In this document: positions 1 to 12,837 of the stretch, in pieces | Numbering within the stretch: the stretch's first letter is position 1 | Layout: every line of letters starts with the position of its first letter | From: Romanomermis culicivorax | Taxonomy: Eukaryota; Nematoda; Enoplea; Mermithida; Mermithidae | Direction: 5' to 3' | Length of the DNA: 64,000 nucleotides | Assembly (NCBI GenBank): GCA_963922205.1 | Contig: CAWUHX010000305.1 | Location: 310,001-374,000, forward strand | Notes under the pieces: model-generated | The model's input: the letters and a program-made list of their open reading frames with translations, nothing else | What the model was told of the DNA's origin: nothing | Databases searched by the model: none | Position numbers and translations under genes: made by a program

Positions 1-933
1 TACTTTTTTGGTTTTCGCTGCGTCTATTATTTTAAATTAAATGTGCTATAGTACCTTATGCCTCAGCTATGATTGGAACTTTCGTAAAAAATTTACTGTC
101 TCAATAATTTTTATAGCACTCCACTTTTTCAGTTCTTTCAATATTTTGCTAACTACAGCATATTTATATTTGCTCAATAAAATTCTTATAATTTCTTATT
201 AATAGTTTTTCTTCTTCTGTGGTTTTTTATTCATTTTCTCTTTACCTCATTCATTTAATGCAATGTAGATTTTCCAGTCCATTAACTACATGCATGGCGT
301 CCAAAAAAATTAATTATTTAATTAAACTAATGACGAAAATATTTTTTAGCAATTGTATGTATATACATTGTTACTTGGTTACCTTTCTCTCTCTTTCCCA
401 AAAACGGTTTTTTATACTGCCCTAAAATCTTTCCCCCATAGTTGTTGTTAAGCAGCATTCTAAAAAATCTTTTCCCCGTGCTTTCAGAGAAATATTTTCT
501 TCTCCATACTACATTCTAATTTCTCTAAAATTGATCGTATATGTTGTATATGTATGTATTGCGCAAATTTCAGCTTGCGCGTAGAGAAAAAGTTTTCTTT
601 TTCTATTTCGAATGAAATGTGAATTTTCCGCTCCAAAAAAAAGTTTCCAGATTCATGGACGACGGATTTTTGCGTGTTTTTCCTTCTTCACAAAAAAGAA
701 TCATCTTTTCCTTATCACTCCTCCCAGCGACAATCTATCTTTCGCTTCGGAAAGGATAGGCTTTCTTTACTCGATTTTATTCCTATTTTAGCCGAAAATG
801 GAACCTGTCGGCTTGATGCTGAAACAGTGCTATCTTCAGAAAACGTAGTTTTCCTTGAACCTTTCTATTTCACGTCCCAAAATTAGTATATAATAAATAG
901 ACTATGCGAAGAACACACGTCCAATTTAAAAGT
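1..933. other. Region upstream of the PDE4 gene
   Basis: AT-rich sequence in which I see no convincing gene; the short open frames are T-rich low-complexity translations. A TATA-like run (TATATAATAAA) lies at 888-898, about 36-46 nt before the inferred PDE4 start codon, and could be a promoter element, but spacing is the only support. Confidence 0.4.
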
Positions 934-3900
934 ATGAGGTGAGTTAGTGATTTGTTTTGAAACCTAGCTTTGAGGCTTTTATGGTTTGTTGCTCCATTTA
1001 TTTTGCTGATGAAACTTCATTCTTGAGTTTCATTTTTTGTTTTTTCTCTCAACTTGAAATTCTATGAAATTCGCTACAAATATCTAGTTTTTTCTATAAT
1101 TTGCCGTTATATACATCATTATTTTATCTTTTTAAAGCGTCGATGCTCACAAAAGTTCGCCGCACGCCACGCTGGCCGGCGGGTCCGATGTTGCCGTAGG
1201 CGGCGTCAATCACCGGCAACGGCGGGAATCATTTTTGTACAGATCCGATTCGCAAACTCAAAGTGTCGCCTTCGCCGATGAAACGTCCCCGTGCGGCCTG
1301 GCGGCATGCAGTCGGGCGTCGTCGGTTGCGTCCGATTATTAGTAATTTTTTTTTATTTGCGCTGGCCAAAATTTCGTTTTTAGCATAATTTTTATGCAAA
1401 TTTCGCAAAATTTTCTGTACGCCTTTTTAGCATCACGGAAGAAAATTTCGTTACACCCTTTGCTCAAATTCTAGCCGGATTGAAAAACGTCAGGAATAAT
1501 TTCGTTCATTTGACGAATTTGCCGCACACCAGGTAAATTTCTTAGAATTAGAATTTTTAAATTTCTTGCTTTTCTAAAATTTGCGTTTTCTAACGTTTCG
1601 AAAATTGTTGGAATTTGAATCAAGAATCTAAATTTTGGACATCTGCAAAAAATTTGTATTTTTGATTAAAACTTTAGAATTTTTATAATTTCGTTTTGCA
1701 GATGTCAAATTTTCTGAATTTTCCGAAGTTCGCATTTTCTAACGTTCAAAAATAATAGAGTAAAATTTTCAAAAAATCAATAGAGTAGAATTTTCTGACA
1801 CCCGATTCTTTGACGGGTGTCAGAAAATTTTACTCAATTGAAGTCGGGATTTGGAATTTAAACTTGCAGACGTCAAATTTTTCGACGTTTCCTAAATTCT
1901 CGTTTTCTAACGTATAAAAATTCCATAAGATGTTCCTGGTGTGTAAGCCCTAAAATCAAAATTTGGTCGTTCTCGCTAGAATTCGTAGTCAATAGAGTAA
2001 AATGCTTAAGTTCTCGTTTTTTAACGTTCAAAAATTCTATTACAGGTTCGTAACGTGTAAGACTTCAAATCGGAGTTTTTCTCTTTCGCGCTATGATTCG
2101 TATTTAGAATTGAGAGTTTCAAACTTGAAATTTCCCAAATTTTAACAAATTTGTGTTTTCCCAAACCAAAAAAATTGCAGGAATTTACTATCTGTACAAT
2201 TTAAAACCAAAATTTTGACCAGAATTCGTATTTTTTGACGTCCTTTTTAATTTATTTTCCAAAATTCGTTCAGAAAATTAAAAGTTGGATAAAATTCTGA
2301 AAAACTTGTTTAAATAATTCGGAATCAAGAACTTCGTTTTGAAAATTTTTCAAACAGGTTTTTAAAAAAGTTTGAGTTTTGATAAAAAGTTGGCGTCCGT
2401 AATTTCAAAGTGTAAATTTGATATGTGGTCATTGAAGTTTAAACTGTTATGTCCGCATACTTTACACTCTCAGACTAAAAAAAGTATCGAGCAGCGGCAG
2501 TAGCGGCGGTGGCGGTGGGCCGACTGTCGGCAGGAAAATTTCGCACGCGGCGTCGCACGTCGTTGAAGACTTTTCGCCGTCGACGGCGGCGTCGTTGGCG
2601 GTGGCGCCTAGCAGATTGGCGTTCGAAACTCTGGACGAATTGGATTGGTGTTTGGAACAATTGGAAAGTATTCAAACGGGGAGATCTGTTTCGGAAATGG
2701 CCGAATCGAAAGTAAAAATCGAATTTTTTTGGTCCGTGTGAACAAATTTTCATAATTTTTATTCCAGTTTCAAAAAATGCTACGCAAAGAATTGGGTCAA
2801 TTGTCAAGTTCGAAACAAACTGAACAGATTTCTAGATATATTTTCGATACTTTCACTGGTGAGCCCAGGTTGTTTCATTTTTCGTTTTATTGACTTTACT
2901 GTATGTTTCCTTTGTTATGACTTTTTCTGTTTTCTTTCATGTTTTTTCTATTTTTATGCTCTCCTTTTCTGTTTCTTTCTGTCCATTTTCGTTGTTTACT
3001 GTGTTTCTTGTTTTATTGAGTCTTCTCTATTTTCTCATGATTTGACTTTTGTGATTTTCTCTTCTCATTTCCTCTTTTTACTATTTTCTTTTGTGTTTTT
3101 ATTTTTTTCTCTAGTTGTGCTCTGTTGTTCGTAAGTTTTTCAAGTTTGAGTGGCTTTCTCTGTATTCTCCATTGATTTGACTTTTTGCTTTCATCTTCAA
3201 TTTTTGTTTGCTCATTTAAATTTTTTAATTTGCCACATTTTTTTGAGTTTTCATTGAATTTCACGTCTCTTCTTTTCGATTTTTCGTTTTTTTGTTGGTT
3301 TTTTTTATTTTACACGCTTTTTGTTATTTTTCCGCTTTCTATTTCAATTCATTTTATTTTTCTTGTTAGTTTGATATTTAAATTTTCGATTTTTTGTTAT
3401 TTTGTCGTTTTATTTTTTTCTGCCGCGTTGTTTTTGTTATTGCTACTTTTCGTTGTTTATTTTCTATTTTTGAATCATATTTGTTGTACGACTTTTTTCG
3501 TTATTTGCTTTTTTATGCTGTTTTCTTTGTGTTTTTTTCCTTTTTCCGGTTTAGCTGTTTTTGTGTGTTTGTGTTCTTCGCTTCTTCGGTTATCATTTCC
3601 GTTTTTGTCTTTTATGTGATTTAATTCCTCTAAATATTTTTAGTTTTCTCGGTTGATTTTTTTATTTTTCGTCGTTCATTTTTTTCGGTTTAGAGAAAAA
3701 TTAAGTGCAAAATTTTGCATTCAATTTTTTTTCCTTCTCTATTTAATTTTTTCTGTTGTTCGTTCATTGCTTCTGAAATATGCACGTTGTTTATGATTCT
3801 TATTTTTCTTTTTGGTATTCAAATTTCTTCCTTTTCCATGTTATTTTTCTGTATTTTGTCTTCCTTTTTTATTTGTGGTATTTTTCACTTTTCTTCGTTT

Positions 3901-6900
3901 ATTATATTTTTTAATCATATTTGTTTACGATCCTCAAGTTGACTTTTGTTCATTTTAATCTTTTTATACATTTCGCTACAGTAAACCTCCAAGTTATTTT
4001 CGAACCTGCTGATATTTTTTCACTGTAGCTCCGTCCGACCACAACCTCGAATCTTCGCCGTTGCCGCCGCAACCGTCCACTGAAAATTATCGAAATCGCA
4101 ATGACGACGACGACGCTTGCGACGTTTCGACGACCGCCGGCGGGTCATCTCGCGCCACGTCCGCACCGCCGACGAGCGCGGCGGCTACGGCAGCGACTGC
4201 GATGACCCCGCCCACGCCGACGCGCGGCCGCCGCGTGGCCGCAACCGTGTCGCGTTTTTGTCGTTACGGTAGTAGCGTACGCGTCACGAAGGAAAAACAA
4301 GCGCGGACGGCGACGACTACGCCGACTACGTCCTCGCCGTTCGGCGTCGAAACGGACGATGCGCCTGCTGTCGGGGAGGTGAGAAATTATTGCTGAATTT
4401 TTTAATGTTATAAGCAGGGATTTTTTTCCGCACAGTGCGAGTTTTTTTGGGGTCGTGCGCAAAATTTTTGGAGAGTTTTCCGCACGGAACTTTTTAATGT
4501 TTTTAGTGGTTTTAGTGTTGATGCGGAAATTTTTCTGGCCGATTTCCGCAAGATGCTGAACGACCGGTGCGAAAAAAACCTTTGTTATAGGCGTATTACA
4601 CTTTTCCCGGTTGGTCTATCCTGATTTGGTCGAAGTTCCGTCATATTACAATCTTGCTTCGATGATTTTGCGGTTTTCACTAGTTTTCCAGCCGAGTTTA
4701 AGCTTTTTCCTTTTCGTTGAATCCTCAACATTACACTTTCTACGCTAGATTTGATTCTGCTTAAAACAATCCGGCTTCATTGCACTTTACATAGCTTCAT
4801 TTGGAGTGATGTTCTGGTGAATTTACACTTTCGGCTAGAAATGTCGGAATTACTTCTTTCGAAATTCGACCAATTATCAAAACTAGTCTACACTGGCATT
4901 TCCAAAATGTAATCTTCTGCTTGCTTTCACTCTGCCTTACACAAAATTTTTGCGTTGTAAAGTTGTTTTTTTCAGCTCTTATCGACTGTCAATAAATGGG
5001 GTATGGACGTTTTCCAGTTACAAATTTTGACCAAAAATCAAGCTCTAGTCGCCGTCGCATTCGCCTTATTTAAAGTTCGTCTCACTTTATCTTTGTACTT
5101 TACACTGAAAAAAATTTTTCCGTTTTTCAGGAACGCGATCTGTTCCGCAAATTTGCCTTGAACGTTGGCGCTTTTTTGCGCTATTTCTCCCGCTTGCAGG
5201 ACTTATACCGCGCCAATCCTTACCATAATTGCGTCCACGCCGCCGACGTTGCCCAAAGTACGCACGTGCTCTTGTCTACGCCGGCCTTGAATGTGAGTTT
5301 ATCAATTCATTAGTTCATTTGCTAACTTTTCTGCGAAGCTAATTTTGTATGCACTTGGCTCATTTTTCTGATCCATCAAGTAATTAATTTATGAGGTCGT
5401 CAATTTATCAGAGGCGGGAATTCATTTTGTTAATGTCTCCATTTAACGATTGTAAATTAGGCTGACTCTGCTAATTCTTTAAATTATTTATTCATTATCT
5501 CGTTGAAGCAGTGTTTTTTCAGCGGCACACCCATTAGCAGTATCGCTAATGGCAGTTTGACTCCATTAGCACAAAAAAAAATTTATTAGCGCACAGTAGT
5601 TTATTTCTTTTTACAATAGTGATCAAGTTATTAGTGATTGTATTAAGCATTATTGAAAAATGTGTCATTGTAAACTTATTTTTTTGACAGCGTTTTTTAA
5701 AACGTACTTACCTATATTCACAGGGCCGCAACACAGCAAAAAAAATTTTCCGGCGCCCAGCTTTTCTTTTAGAATGTTAAAACCTGAAAATTTTCAGGTT
5801 TTTACGTTCTAAAAGACTGGAAAATGAATCTTCATAACAATGAAAATAAATCGGAATGAAACTAATGCATCGTAATACCTTTATTATCCCGGCGCGCAGC
5901 GCCAGGAAAATCTTCGGATTTTTGTGTTCCAAATTGCTGGAAAATGTATGTTCCCAATAATTATTCCTGGATAGAAGCTCTAAATGTACAGTCTTATGAT
6001 GTTTTTATCGGCTTTCAATCGCAGATTGGGAAGGTTCACGTTTCAAAACGTTGGAAAACTCCAAACGAAGTGAGAGAATAAAATTCTGAGAAGTGAAGAA
6101 AACTCTTAATTATCAGCAAATTATTGACTCTTCACAAAATTAGTAAAAAAGAGATGAAGTAATTCAATTGATAGAAACTGATAAAGGTTAATTAGTAAGT
6201 GGAAGTAGATATGCTAACGGCCGCGCCTGATAGAAAGACTGTTATACTCATGACCGGCGCCAAGCGCCGGAAAATTTTGAGATTTTTCTCTGTGAGAGAC
6301 ACGAAATCGACATATGACAAAGTTCCAACGGCCTTGTATATTCATCATTGTAAATTCTGAAATGAAAATTCGGTCAGCGCTAATGACCAAAATTTTTCGT
6401 TAGCGCGGCCCATGTTTTATTAGCGTCGCGTTAAAAAAACAGTGAGTTGAAGCATATGTCTATTGACTTGTTGTTCATATCTTTTATTTTGTTGATTGAA
6501 GTTTTTTTAATTAGTGTATCTCGTCCAAAAATCCATTTCATTCATTTTATCGCTTAATTTTTTAATTATTCAAGTTATTGAGTCTTATTTTTATTAGCTC
6601 ATACATATCTTATTTTTATTAGCTCATACATATCAAGTAATTCGTGAATTTTTTGTTAAATCTATTGAAGTTATTTTAAAGCCGACTTTCTTTCTAATTG
6701 CTGACTAATTCGTGCGTCTCAGTTATTTTCTTATTCATCAAGTCTTATTTGACGAATCAATTAATCTACTCGTACATCAATTAGTTCATTGTTTTATCAT
6801 GTGCCAAGAGTGAATTTTGTTAATGGCTCTGTTTTATTTATTTTAAAACAAATGTATTTCATCAATTCAATATGTCATTAAATTTTCAGCAGAACAATCT

Positions 6901-8345
6901 TTTAATTCATTAGTTGGTTTTCGTTTCAGGAGGGAATTTCGTTGGTTTCTCACTCATAAAACAAACTTTGTCCATTAACTCATAATACTTTTTATTTATT
7001 TCATCAAGAGGCTTATTTTGATAAGTCATTAGTCCATTAGTAATGAAAATTGTTCATCTTAAAGAATGTGTTCACCGATTTGGAGAATATGGCGGCCATT
7101 TTCGCTGCTGCTATCCACGATGTTGATCATCCCGGAGTTACCAATCAATTTCTAATCAACACTAGTAAGCAGTACTTCTTACTGTACTTTGAACTTTTGC
7201 GAAGCTACAGTAAAAGTTTGGTTCACATTTTCCCTACTGTAGGTTCCGATTTGGCCGTACTTTACAACGACGAATCGGTTTTAGAGCAGCACCACTTGGC
7301 AGCCGCTTTTCGCCTTTTACAAGAATCGAAATCGGATTTTTTGTCGTCGTTGAACCGTAAACAACGCCAAATGTTGCGCCGTATAACGATCGATATGGTC
7401 CTAGCCACAGATATGTCCAAACATATGGCTTTATTGGCCGACTTCAAAACGACCGTCGAAACGAAGCGGATAGCCGGCGCCGGAACGGGCGTTCTATTAT
7501 TGGATAATTACGAAGATAGAATTAAGGTACGGTCGGCTGGACGCCAAGTTTTCAAGTTTTACTGGGCTGAAAATTTAGCAAAAGAATTTACAACGAAGAA
7601 ATCTAACAATTTAGTGAAAAAATTTTGAAGCCAAAATAGTCTAAACGTTTGAAAATTTACAAAAAATTAAAACTCTGGAAAAAATAAAAAAATTTTATCA
7701 AAATTGTAAAGCGTTCATTAGCAGAGTTGTGCAGGAAAATGAATACTTTTTTCTACTTTACAATGCTGCAGGTCCTCAAAAATATCATTCACTTGTGCGA
7801 CTTGTCCAATCCGAGTAAACCCCTGCGCCTTTATACTCAATGGACGGAAAGAATAACGGAGGAATTTTGGAAACAGGGCGACAGGGAGCGTCAGTTGGGT
7901 TTGGAGCCCAGTCCCATTTGCGATCGAAATAACGGCGATTTCGAAAAATCGCAAGTAAATTCTTCTATAATACACTCTGCACCTCAATCTGCAAAATTTT
8001 CAACCAACTTTAACGCCCTTTACACTAAATTTGATTTCGAGGATATACAGTGAAATTCAGCATGACTTTTGTGTTTTCAAGTATAATGATTTAACAATCT
8101 TGTAAATTCATTTTCGCTATACAAATTTTGAAAAAGTCTCCGTCAAGAATTTATCATAGTATTCTTAGATATGGCTTTATATTTTGTTAAAAATGATTTT
8201 TTTGTAGGTCGAATTCATCGATTTTATCGTCCATCCTTTATGGGAAACGTGGGCCGAATTCGTCTACCCGGACGCTAATTCTCTGTTGGAACAAATCGAA
8301 CAAAATCGACAATTTTATTTCGATAAAATTTCAAATAATCGGTGA
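934..8345 (+). CDS. pde-4: cAMP-specific 3',5'-cyclic phosphodiesterase, PDE4 family (12 exons)
   Basis: Exons that keep one continuous frame are 934-938, 1138-1341, 1431-1532, 2474-2711, 2768-2858, 4029-4378, 4976-5074, 5131-5292, 7065-7164, 7243-7526, 7772-7954 and 8208-8345 (TGA), giving about 651 residues, a normal PDE4 length. The start is chosen because ATG-AG at 934 before a GTGAGT donor joins in phase to the first coding acceptor. UCR1 is visible in exons 2-3 ([29 protein letters not shown]). UCR2 is in exons 4-5 ([21 protein letters not shown]). Exon 6 is a low-complexity Thr/Ala/Asp linker. The catalytic domain follows with metal-binding motifs [12 protein letters not shown] and HDVDHPG, then [15 protein letters not shown] and [12 protein letters not shown]. 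Known family role: hydrolysis of cAMP, with UCR1/UCR2 regulating activity. All introns obey GT-AG. Intron 8 contains a MITE. No break was found, so the gene is probably functional. Confidence 0.93.
2859..4028 (+). other. T-rich intron 5 of PDE4
   Basis: This 1.17-kb intron is strongly asymmetric: the coding strand is dominated by T with scattered C and G, and long A-runs are almost absent. The bias opens long spurious frames rich in Phe and Leu on the + strand. The donor is GTGAGC at 2859 and the acceptor is CACTGTAG ending at 4028. A similar T-rich tract occurs at 34020-34560. Confidence 0.7.
5509..6444. mobile_element. hAT-type non-autonomous element (MITE) in PDE4 intron 8
   Basis: The ends are inverted and start CAGTGTTTTTTCAGCG on the left and, read inward, CACTGTTTTTTTAACGCG on the right. 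They are flanked by 8-bp direct repeats differing at one base (CGTTGAAG 5501-5508, AGTTGAAG 6445-6452). CA(G/C)TG termini and an 8-bp duplication are hallmarks of hAT elements. No transposase frame is present. The interior holds small palindromes, such as CTGAAAATTTTCAG near 5785 and CCGGCGCCAAGCGCCGG near 6255. About 85 bp (6205-6290) recurs inverted at 13745-13830. Confidence 0.7.
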
Positions 8346-8797
8346 ATATACTTACGTACGTTTTACACCAATCCGGCGACATTTTAGAATAGTTTAATGC
8401 AGCGAATAAAAATATTGTAGCTGTTGTACGTATACTTCCGTTTTTTGCTCGTTTGTTATGTACATTGTAAATATGACGAATTATAACTCTACGTGCTTTG
8501 GTTATTCCACATTAGACTATAGTCTTTTTTCCTGAATGCGTGGGAAGATCTCATATTTTTGATTTCCTGCTAAATCGCGCTAAAGAATGGAAATTTGTGA
8601 GTACACCTTTACTATATGAATCTGAGACTTGATTGAGTGTCGATTCACCGAATGTCCCTATTCCTCGAACGTCTCGATTCTTCGAATAGTGCTTAAGATT
8701 GTATCTATCGAAAGTCCCGATTATTCGAAATTTTTTCATTCAAAAAATCCCGTTTCCTCGAAAATAATAAATGTGCAAGTTTGAATTTACCATTGCC
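8346..8797. other. PDE4 3' flank with a short interspersed repeat
   Basis: This holds the PDE4 3'UTR and then a run of imperfect copies of a 15-16 bp unit. On the minus strand the unit reads TTCGAGGAATCGGGA, spaced roughly 15-45 nt apart at 8635-8765. The same unit occurs on the plus strand at 10600-10735, so it flanks the nested element at 8801-10440 in opposite orientations. No gene is evident. Confidence 0.6.
8405..8410 (+). terminator. Polyadenylation signal of PDE4
   Basis: A canonical AATAAA lies 60 nt after the PDE4 stop codon, the expected position for 3'-end formation of this transcript. Confidence 0.55.
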
Positions 8798-8800
8798 TAA

Positions 8801-10440
8801 AGGCCCTGTCGTACTTCACCGCGCGGTGCCGGTTGTCCTATTCATACTGTCACGTGCCGCTCAATTTCCCCAACGTCACGTGATCCAAATCATGTCAATA
8901 TTTTGTTTTTCTTCATGTTTTGTTTATTACTCATTCATGTTTTCGTTTATTTGATTTCTACACATGCATTTTGTGTTCGTTTTTATATTTTTCATGCATT
9001 TCTATGTTTCGTTTTGTTGTATTTTTATTTCTTTATGAACGCGGGCTACAGAAGGCCCTTTAGCTAAAAACTTCCGCCAGCCGTGCTCCACGAGCACATG
9101 GCTATTTTTGGTGCATTCCATGCACCTCTTATCACCAAAAATTAGCGTCGTTTTTGTTACGCAAAAACGACTAGCTAAGAAGTTTAGCTAAAGACGTTCA
9201 TATGCTTAGCATAGGCACTGCAGCCGGCCTCAGTGCTAAACGCATGTGAACGAAAAAATGTCTATGTGCTCATAGGCATCTTCTGCATCGCGTCTAGCTG
9301 CAGAAGTTAGCTTGGACGCCGAGAAACTCCGCCCAAGCTGCAGCTGTACCCAAACATGTCCTTAAAAGGTCCGATTTTGTTGTCAGCGTCCGCCGCCTGT
9401 TGCCTAATTTGAATAAATTCGAATATCTACTCTTACTGCGTCTGCCGCCTTATACTAAATAAATTTGCATAAATTTATATCCCTCTACTGCGTCCGCTGC
9501 TTACCCGTCTACAGTACCCGCTGCCCATCAGTGCCAGGTGTCCGACCGCCCTGGTTAGCAGAGAAACGTTGGAGAATCGCCTCCCGATAGCCGAAATTTG
9601 TCGCTAGGACTCGTGTTGATCGCATCCCCGCCCAGTGCCAGAAGACCGAAAGTATCCAGGGACTTGCCGCCCGATTTCGTCGAACCGCTTGAGAAACAGG
9701 ACTAGGTGAGTCCTCTCAGGGGATTATTGTTGTTTGTGGGGTATTTGTTGGGGAACCCTTCTTAAGTCGGTTTCCCAGGTTTTCCCCAGATAAGTAGGGC
9801 CTCCACCTCTCAGGTTCAGGCTAAGAAGGGGCTGTCTGGTTCATAATCGGGCCCCACAAATTAGGTCATTTTACGGGTGACCCTGTCCCCATCACTGAGT
9901 AGGACTCGGGGATTGTCGCACCTAGCCTGGCGGCGTTGTCCATTACCCTACAGTAAGACCCCAGGACAACACCAGAGAGTACCAGCTATGGGTCTCCCTA
10001 TAGCCACCATTCGCCAGGTTAGGCCCCCAACGCCAACCAGGGGAGCCTGGGGAAAATGCCAGTATCCATCAGGAGTCACAGCCTATTACTCACTGTAATA
10101 GGATCAATCTGATATGGTTCACCATCAATGTGACGTCTAAAACACGGTACTACCTGATGTGATACCCAAACCTCCCCAGCTCCCCCATTAAAAGTGGCAT
10201 AAACGTGACAACACTAACAGGCGGCGCCGCGCGATGGCTCGTCATACTTCGCCGCGCGGTACCGCGCGGCGCCGTAGGGCGCCGCTTTTTTACTTTTGGA
10301 TTTTGCTCTTCTCAGAAAATGTGTATTGGTTTAGTTGAAACCTGATGGGGTGCCGCGCGGCGCCGTAAAAATTACAAAAACCTATTCATACTTCAAAGGC
10401 GGTACCGTGTGGCGCCGCGCTTTGAAGTATGACAGGGCCT
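8801..10440. mobile_element. Harbinger-like MITE split by a nested element
   Basis: The outer ends form an inverted repeat (AGGCCCTGTCGTACTTC at left; AGGCCCTGTCATACTTC inward from the right) flanked by TAA at 8798-8800 and 10441-10443. A 3-bp TAA target duplication is typical of PIF/Harbinger and Tourist-like MITEs. Without the inner insertion (8848-10210) only about 277 bp remain. That remainder is made of GC-rich palindromes such as CCGCGCGGTACCGCGCGG. There is no coding capacity. Confidence 0.65.
8848..10210 (-). mobile_element. 1.4-kb TGTCA...TGACA element, copy 1 (solo-LTR-like)
   Basis: The ends TGTCACGTGCC and ...ACGTGACA are shared, in opposite orientation, with the copies at 11267-12691 and 31852-33274. 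Flanking tetranucleotides ATAC (8844-8847) and ACAC (10211-10214) differ by one base. The interior is clearly homologous to the other copies, for example the TCTGCA...AGAAGATGCCTATG...CACATAGACATTTT block, but more diverged. No protein is encoded. TG...CA ends, a 4-bp duplication and AATAAA signals inside fit a solo LTR; a non-autonomous TIR transposon with 4-bp duplication is the alternative. Confidence 0.6.
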
Positions 10441-10443
10441 TAA

Positions 10444-11262
10444 GCCTAAGCCGAGTCTTCATATCATCAGCTATGGTAATTTTGAAATTATATTATTTAC
10501 GATCAAATTTACAGACGTTTCAAGAAAATCGATCTGTTTTATATGCACTTTCGATGAACTGGGATTTGTGATGCACCAATGTTCGATGAATCATAAATTT
10601 TATCTTCTTTCCGAGGAATCGGGAAAGCAAATTTATGATTCACTAAAGCACGTTTCGAGGAATTGGGAATTTTATCCACTTTTCGAGGAATCGGGACTCT
10701 CGAGGAAAGGGGACTTTAGAGGAATAGGGATCCAACCGGTTTACATAAAGAAAGTCCTGCACGTTTTGCTTGCAGTTTTCGACCTATTTTTGCCATTGAT
10801 ATCGTAAATCTACTGCCAAGTACAACGCAAGTTATCATTTGATTCTCATGAAAGTTAGATAATGATTACTAAATGTGTTGATGCAAAGTTACGCTCCCTA
10901 AGTCCAGTAGTAATGAACCATTATGTTTTGACCACTTGTTTATGGCTATCATTTTTATCATTTTGACTCATGTATAAATAGCGGATCCGCTTGTAATGAT
11001 GGCGTAGTTCCACGCCCCAAATAAACTATTTATTTATTACTAGAAAGTTTTGTTCGACTACAGCAACAGGGTTGCTATAAGCTAAGTACTGGGCACTTGT
11101 GTGTTTCTGCTTGAGGCTGGTATTCACTAGAAAGAACCTGTGTCACAGACCGTGACACTACAGTCCCCTGAGGCATTTGGTAGAACATTCAAGAAAACTG
11201 GAGCTCTCAGTCCAGTATAAGGACACTAGTAAATGCTGCAGGAATTGAGTCACAACTTGACG
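10444..11262. other. Repeat-rich intergenic stretch
   Basis: No gene is seen. It contains two TTAGGC-complementary hexamers directly after the MITE, plus-strand copies of the TTCGAGGAATCGGGA unit (10600-10735), and TATAAATAG at about 10974 followed by AATAAA about 45 nt later. That pair resembles the promoter and polyadenylation core of an LTR, but no partner repeat was found. Confidence 0.4.
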
Positions 11263-11266
11263 CCAG

Positions 11267-12691
11267 TGTCACATTAACTGAAATTGGGAGCCATGTCACA
11301 TTAAACAGATTGGTGATCAGTCACATTAACAGGGAAAACCCGTACCACTTCCCATAGGGAACGTGGCCATGACACGGTAGGTGACATGCTGTGACCCCGT
11401 GGGGTGGCTCCATTTATGGTTTCAGTTCGGGAACCCAACCCAGCTGGTACTACCACTGGTAAACCTATGGTGTACCTCGGCCTTGTCCTAGGGTTAATGC
11501 TGTAGAATAATGGACAACGCGGCCAGGTCGGGGGTGCCAATCCCTAGTCCTCATTCACTGGAATGGGGGACGGTGCCATTCAAGGAATGGCATACTGTAG
11601 GGGACCCGATTGTTAACCTAAATCCCCTTATTGGCCCTGACCTTAGGGGTCTGAGGGCTTTCTTAACTGAGGGTTCTTCCGGGGGAAAACTAGCTTAGGG
11701 GAGACTCCCACAAATATACCCTCAACGACAATAACCCCTGAGAAGACTTACGACACCTCTTCTCAAATTACTCGGCGCTGGGTGATGGGTTCGGGGTCAA
11801 GCAGGGTCCTACGGAGGGCGATGTACGGGAATGGGAATCCAGGCGATTGGGCGTGGGGTTCGGCAGCTGCTGATCAGCAGGCGGCGGTAACGGATGTTTC
11901 CTCGGCGAGGGGCGACGGGGTTCTACAATTAACGGCGACGGGGACGGGTTCCTATGGTCGGGATACTGTAGGGCGACGGGTATGTGTAGGTTGGGGCGAA
12001 AATATGTAAATTTATTCGACGTACGGCAAGGTGCAGTTGACACTAACAAAATATAATAAAATCGACGACGGCGAACGCGACGTAAGGCTAAAAACGATGA
12101 AAACAGGTTAGGCCCAAAAATGAGTGACAAAAAGACAAAACATGCCCTTTTAAAAGGCTCATAAACTACAGATACCTTGGGCGGAGTTAACACTCCCCCA
12201 AGCTAACTTCTGCAGCGGAAATCGTTGCAGAAGATGCCTATGATCACATAGACATTTTCCAGTTCACAACGTTAAGCATTGGGGCGAGTTTTCACTCTCC
12301 ATGCTTAACATAGGAACGTCACTAGTGAGAATTTCCAACTAGTCGTTTCACCTTGCAAAACGTCGCTAGTTTTTACTGATAAGAAGTGCACGTTGTGCTC
12401 TAATTACAGCGATGAGCTCGGAGAGCTTATCTCTAATGGAAATTCTTGACTAGTGGGTACATACCGTAGTCTACGCGTGCGATTGAAAATAATAAATCAA
12501 AACGGAAATAAGAGTGCGCAAAAGCAATAGAAATAAACATAAAAAGTACGAACATGAATTGCATGTAAAAAGTATAAAAACGAAACGCAAAATTGATGTA
12601 AATTACTGTAACACAAAACGTAACGAAAAACATAATGGAAAATTGTGATGTGAATCACGTGACGTTTGACGAAATCCGTCGGCACCTGACA
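11267..12691 (+). mobile_element. 1.4-kb TGTCA...TGACA element, copy 2
   Basis: 1425 bp flanked by a perfect 4-bp duplication CCAG (11263-11266 and 12692-12695). The left end carries three spaced copies of GTCACATTAA within 70 bp; the right end reads GTCGGCACCTGACA. The body is near-collinear with the copy at 31852-33274 and inverted relative to 8848-10210. On the minus strand there is an AATAAA near 12015. No protein-coding frame belongs to it. A solo LTR is the simplest reading. Confidence 0.7.
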
Positions 12692-12837
12692 CCAGTCTCA
12701 CTTTGGCGCCTGTCTCAGGCGCCAGTTTTACTATAGCGCCTACTATGTCTTAATAAGCGATGTGTTCTCATCTATGCAAATTTTATGTGTAATTTTACAT
12801 TATCATAATGGCTGCAAATAGCTCATGCAATCATGAA

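Noticed and set aside
2859..3942. Several Phe/Leu-rich open frames
   Set aside because: They lie wholly within PDE4 intron 5 and result from T-rich composition.
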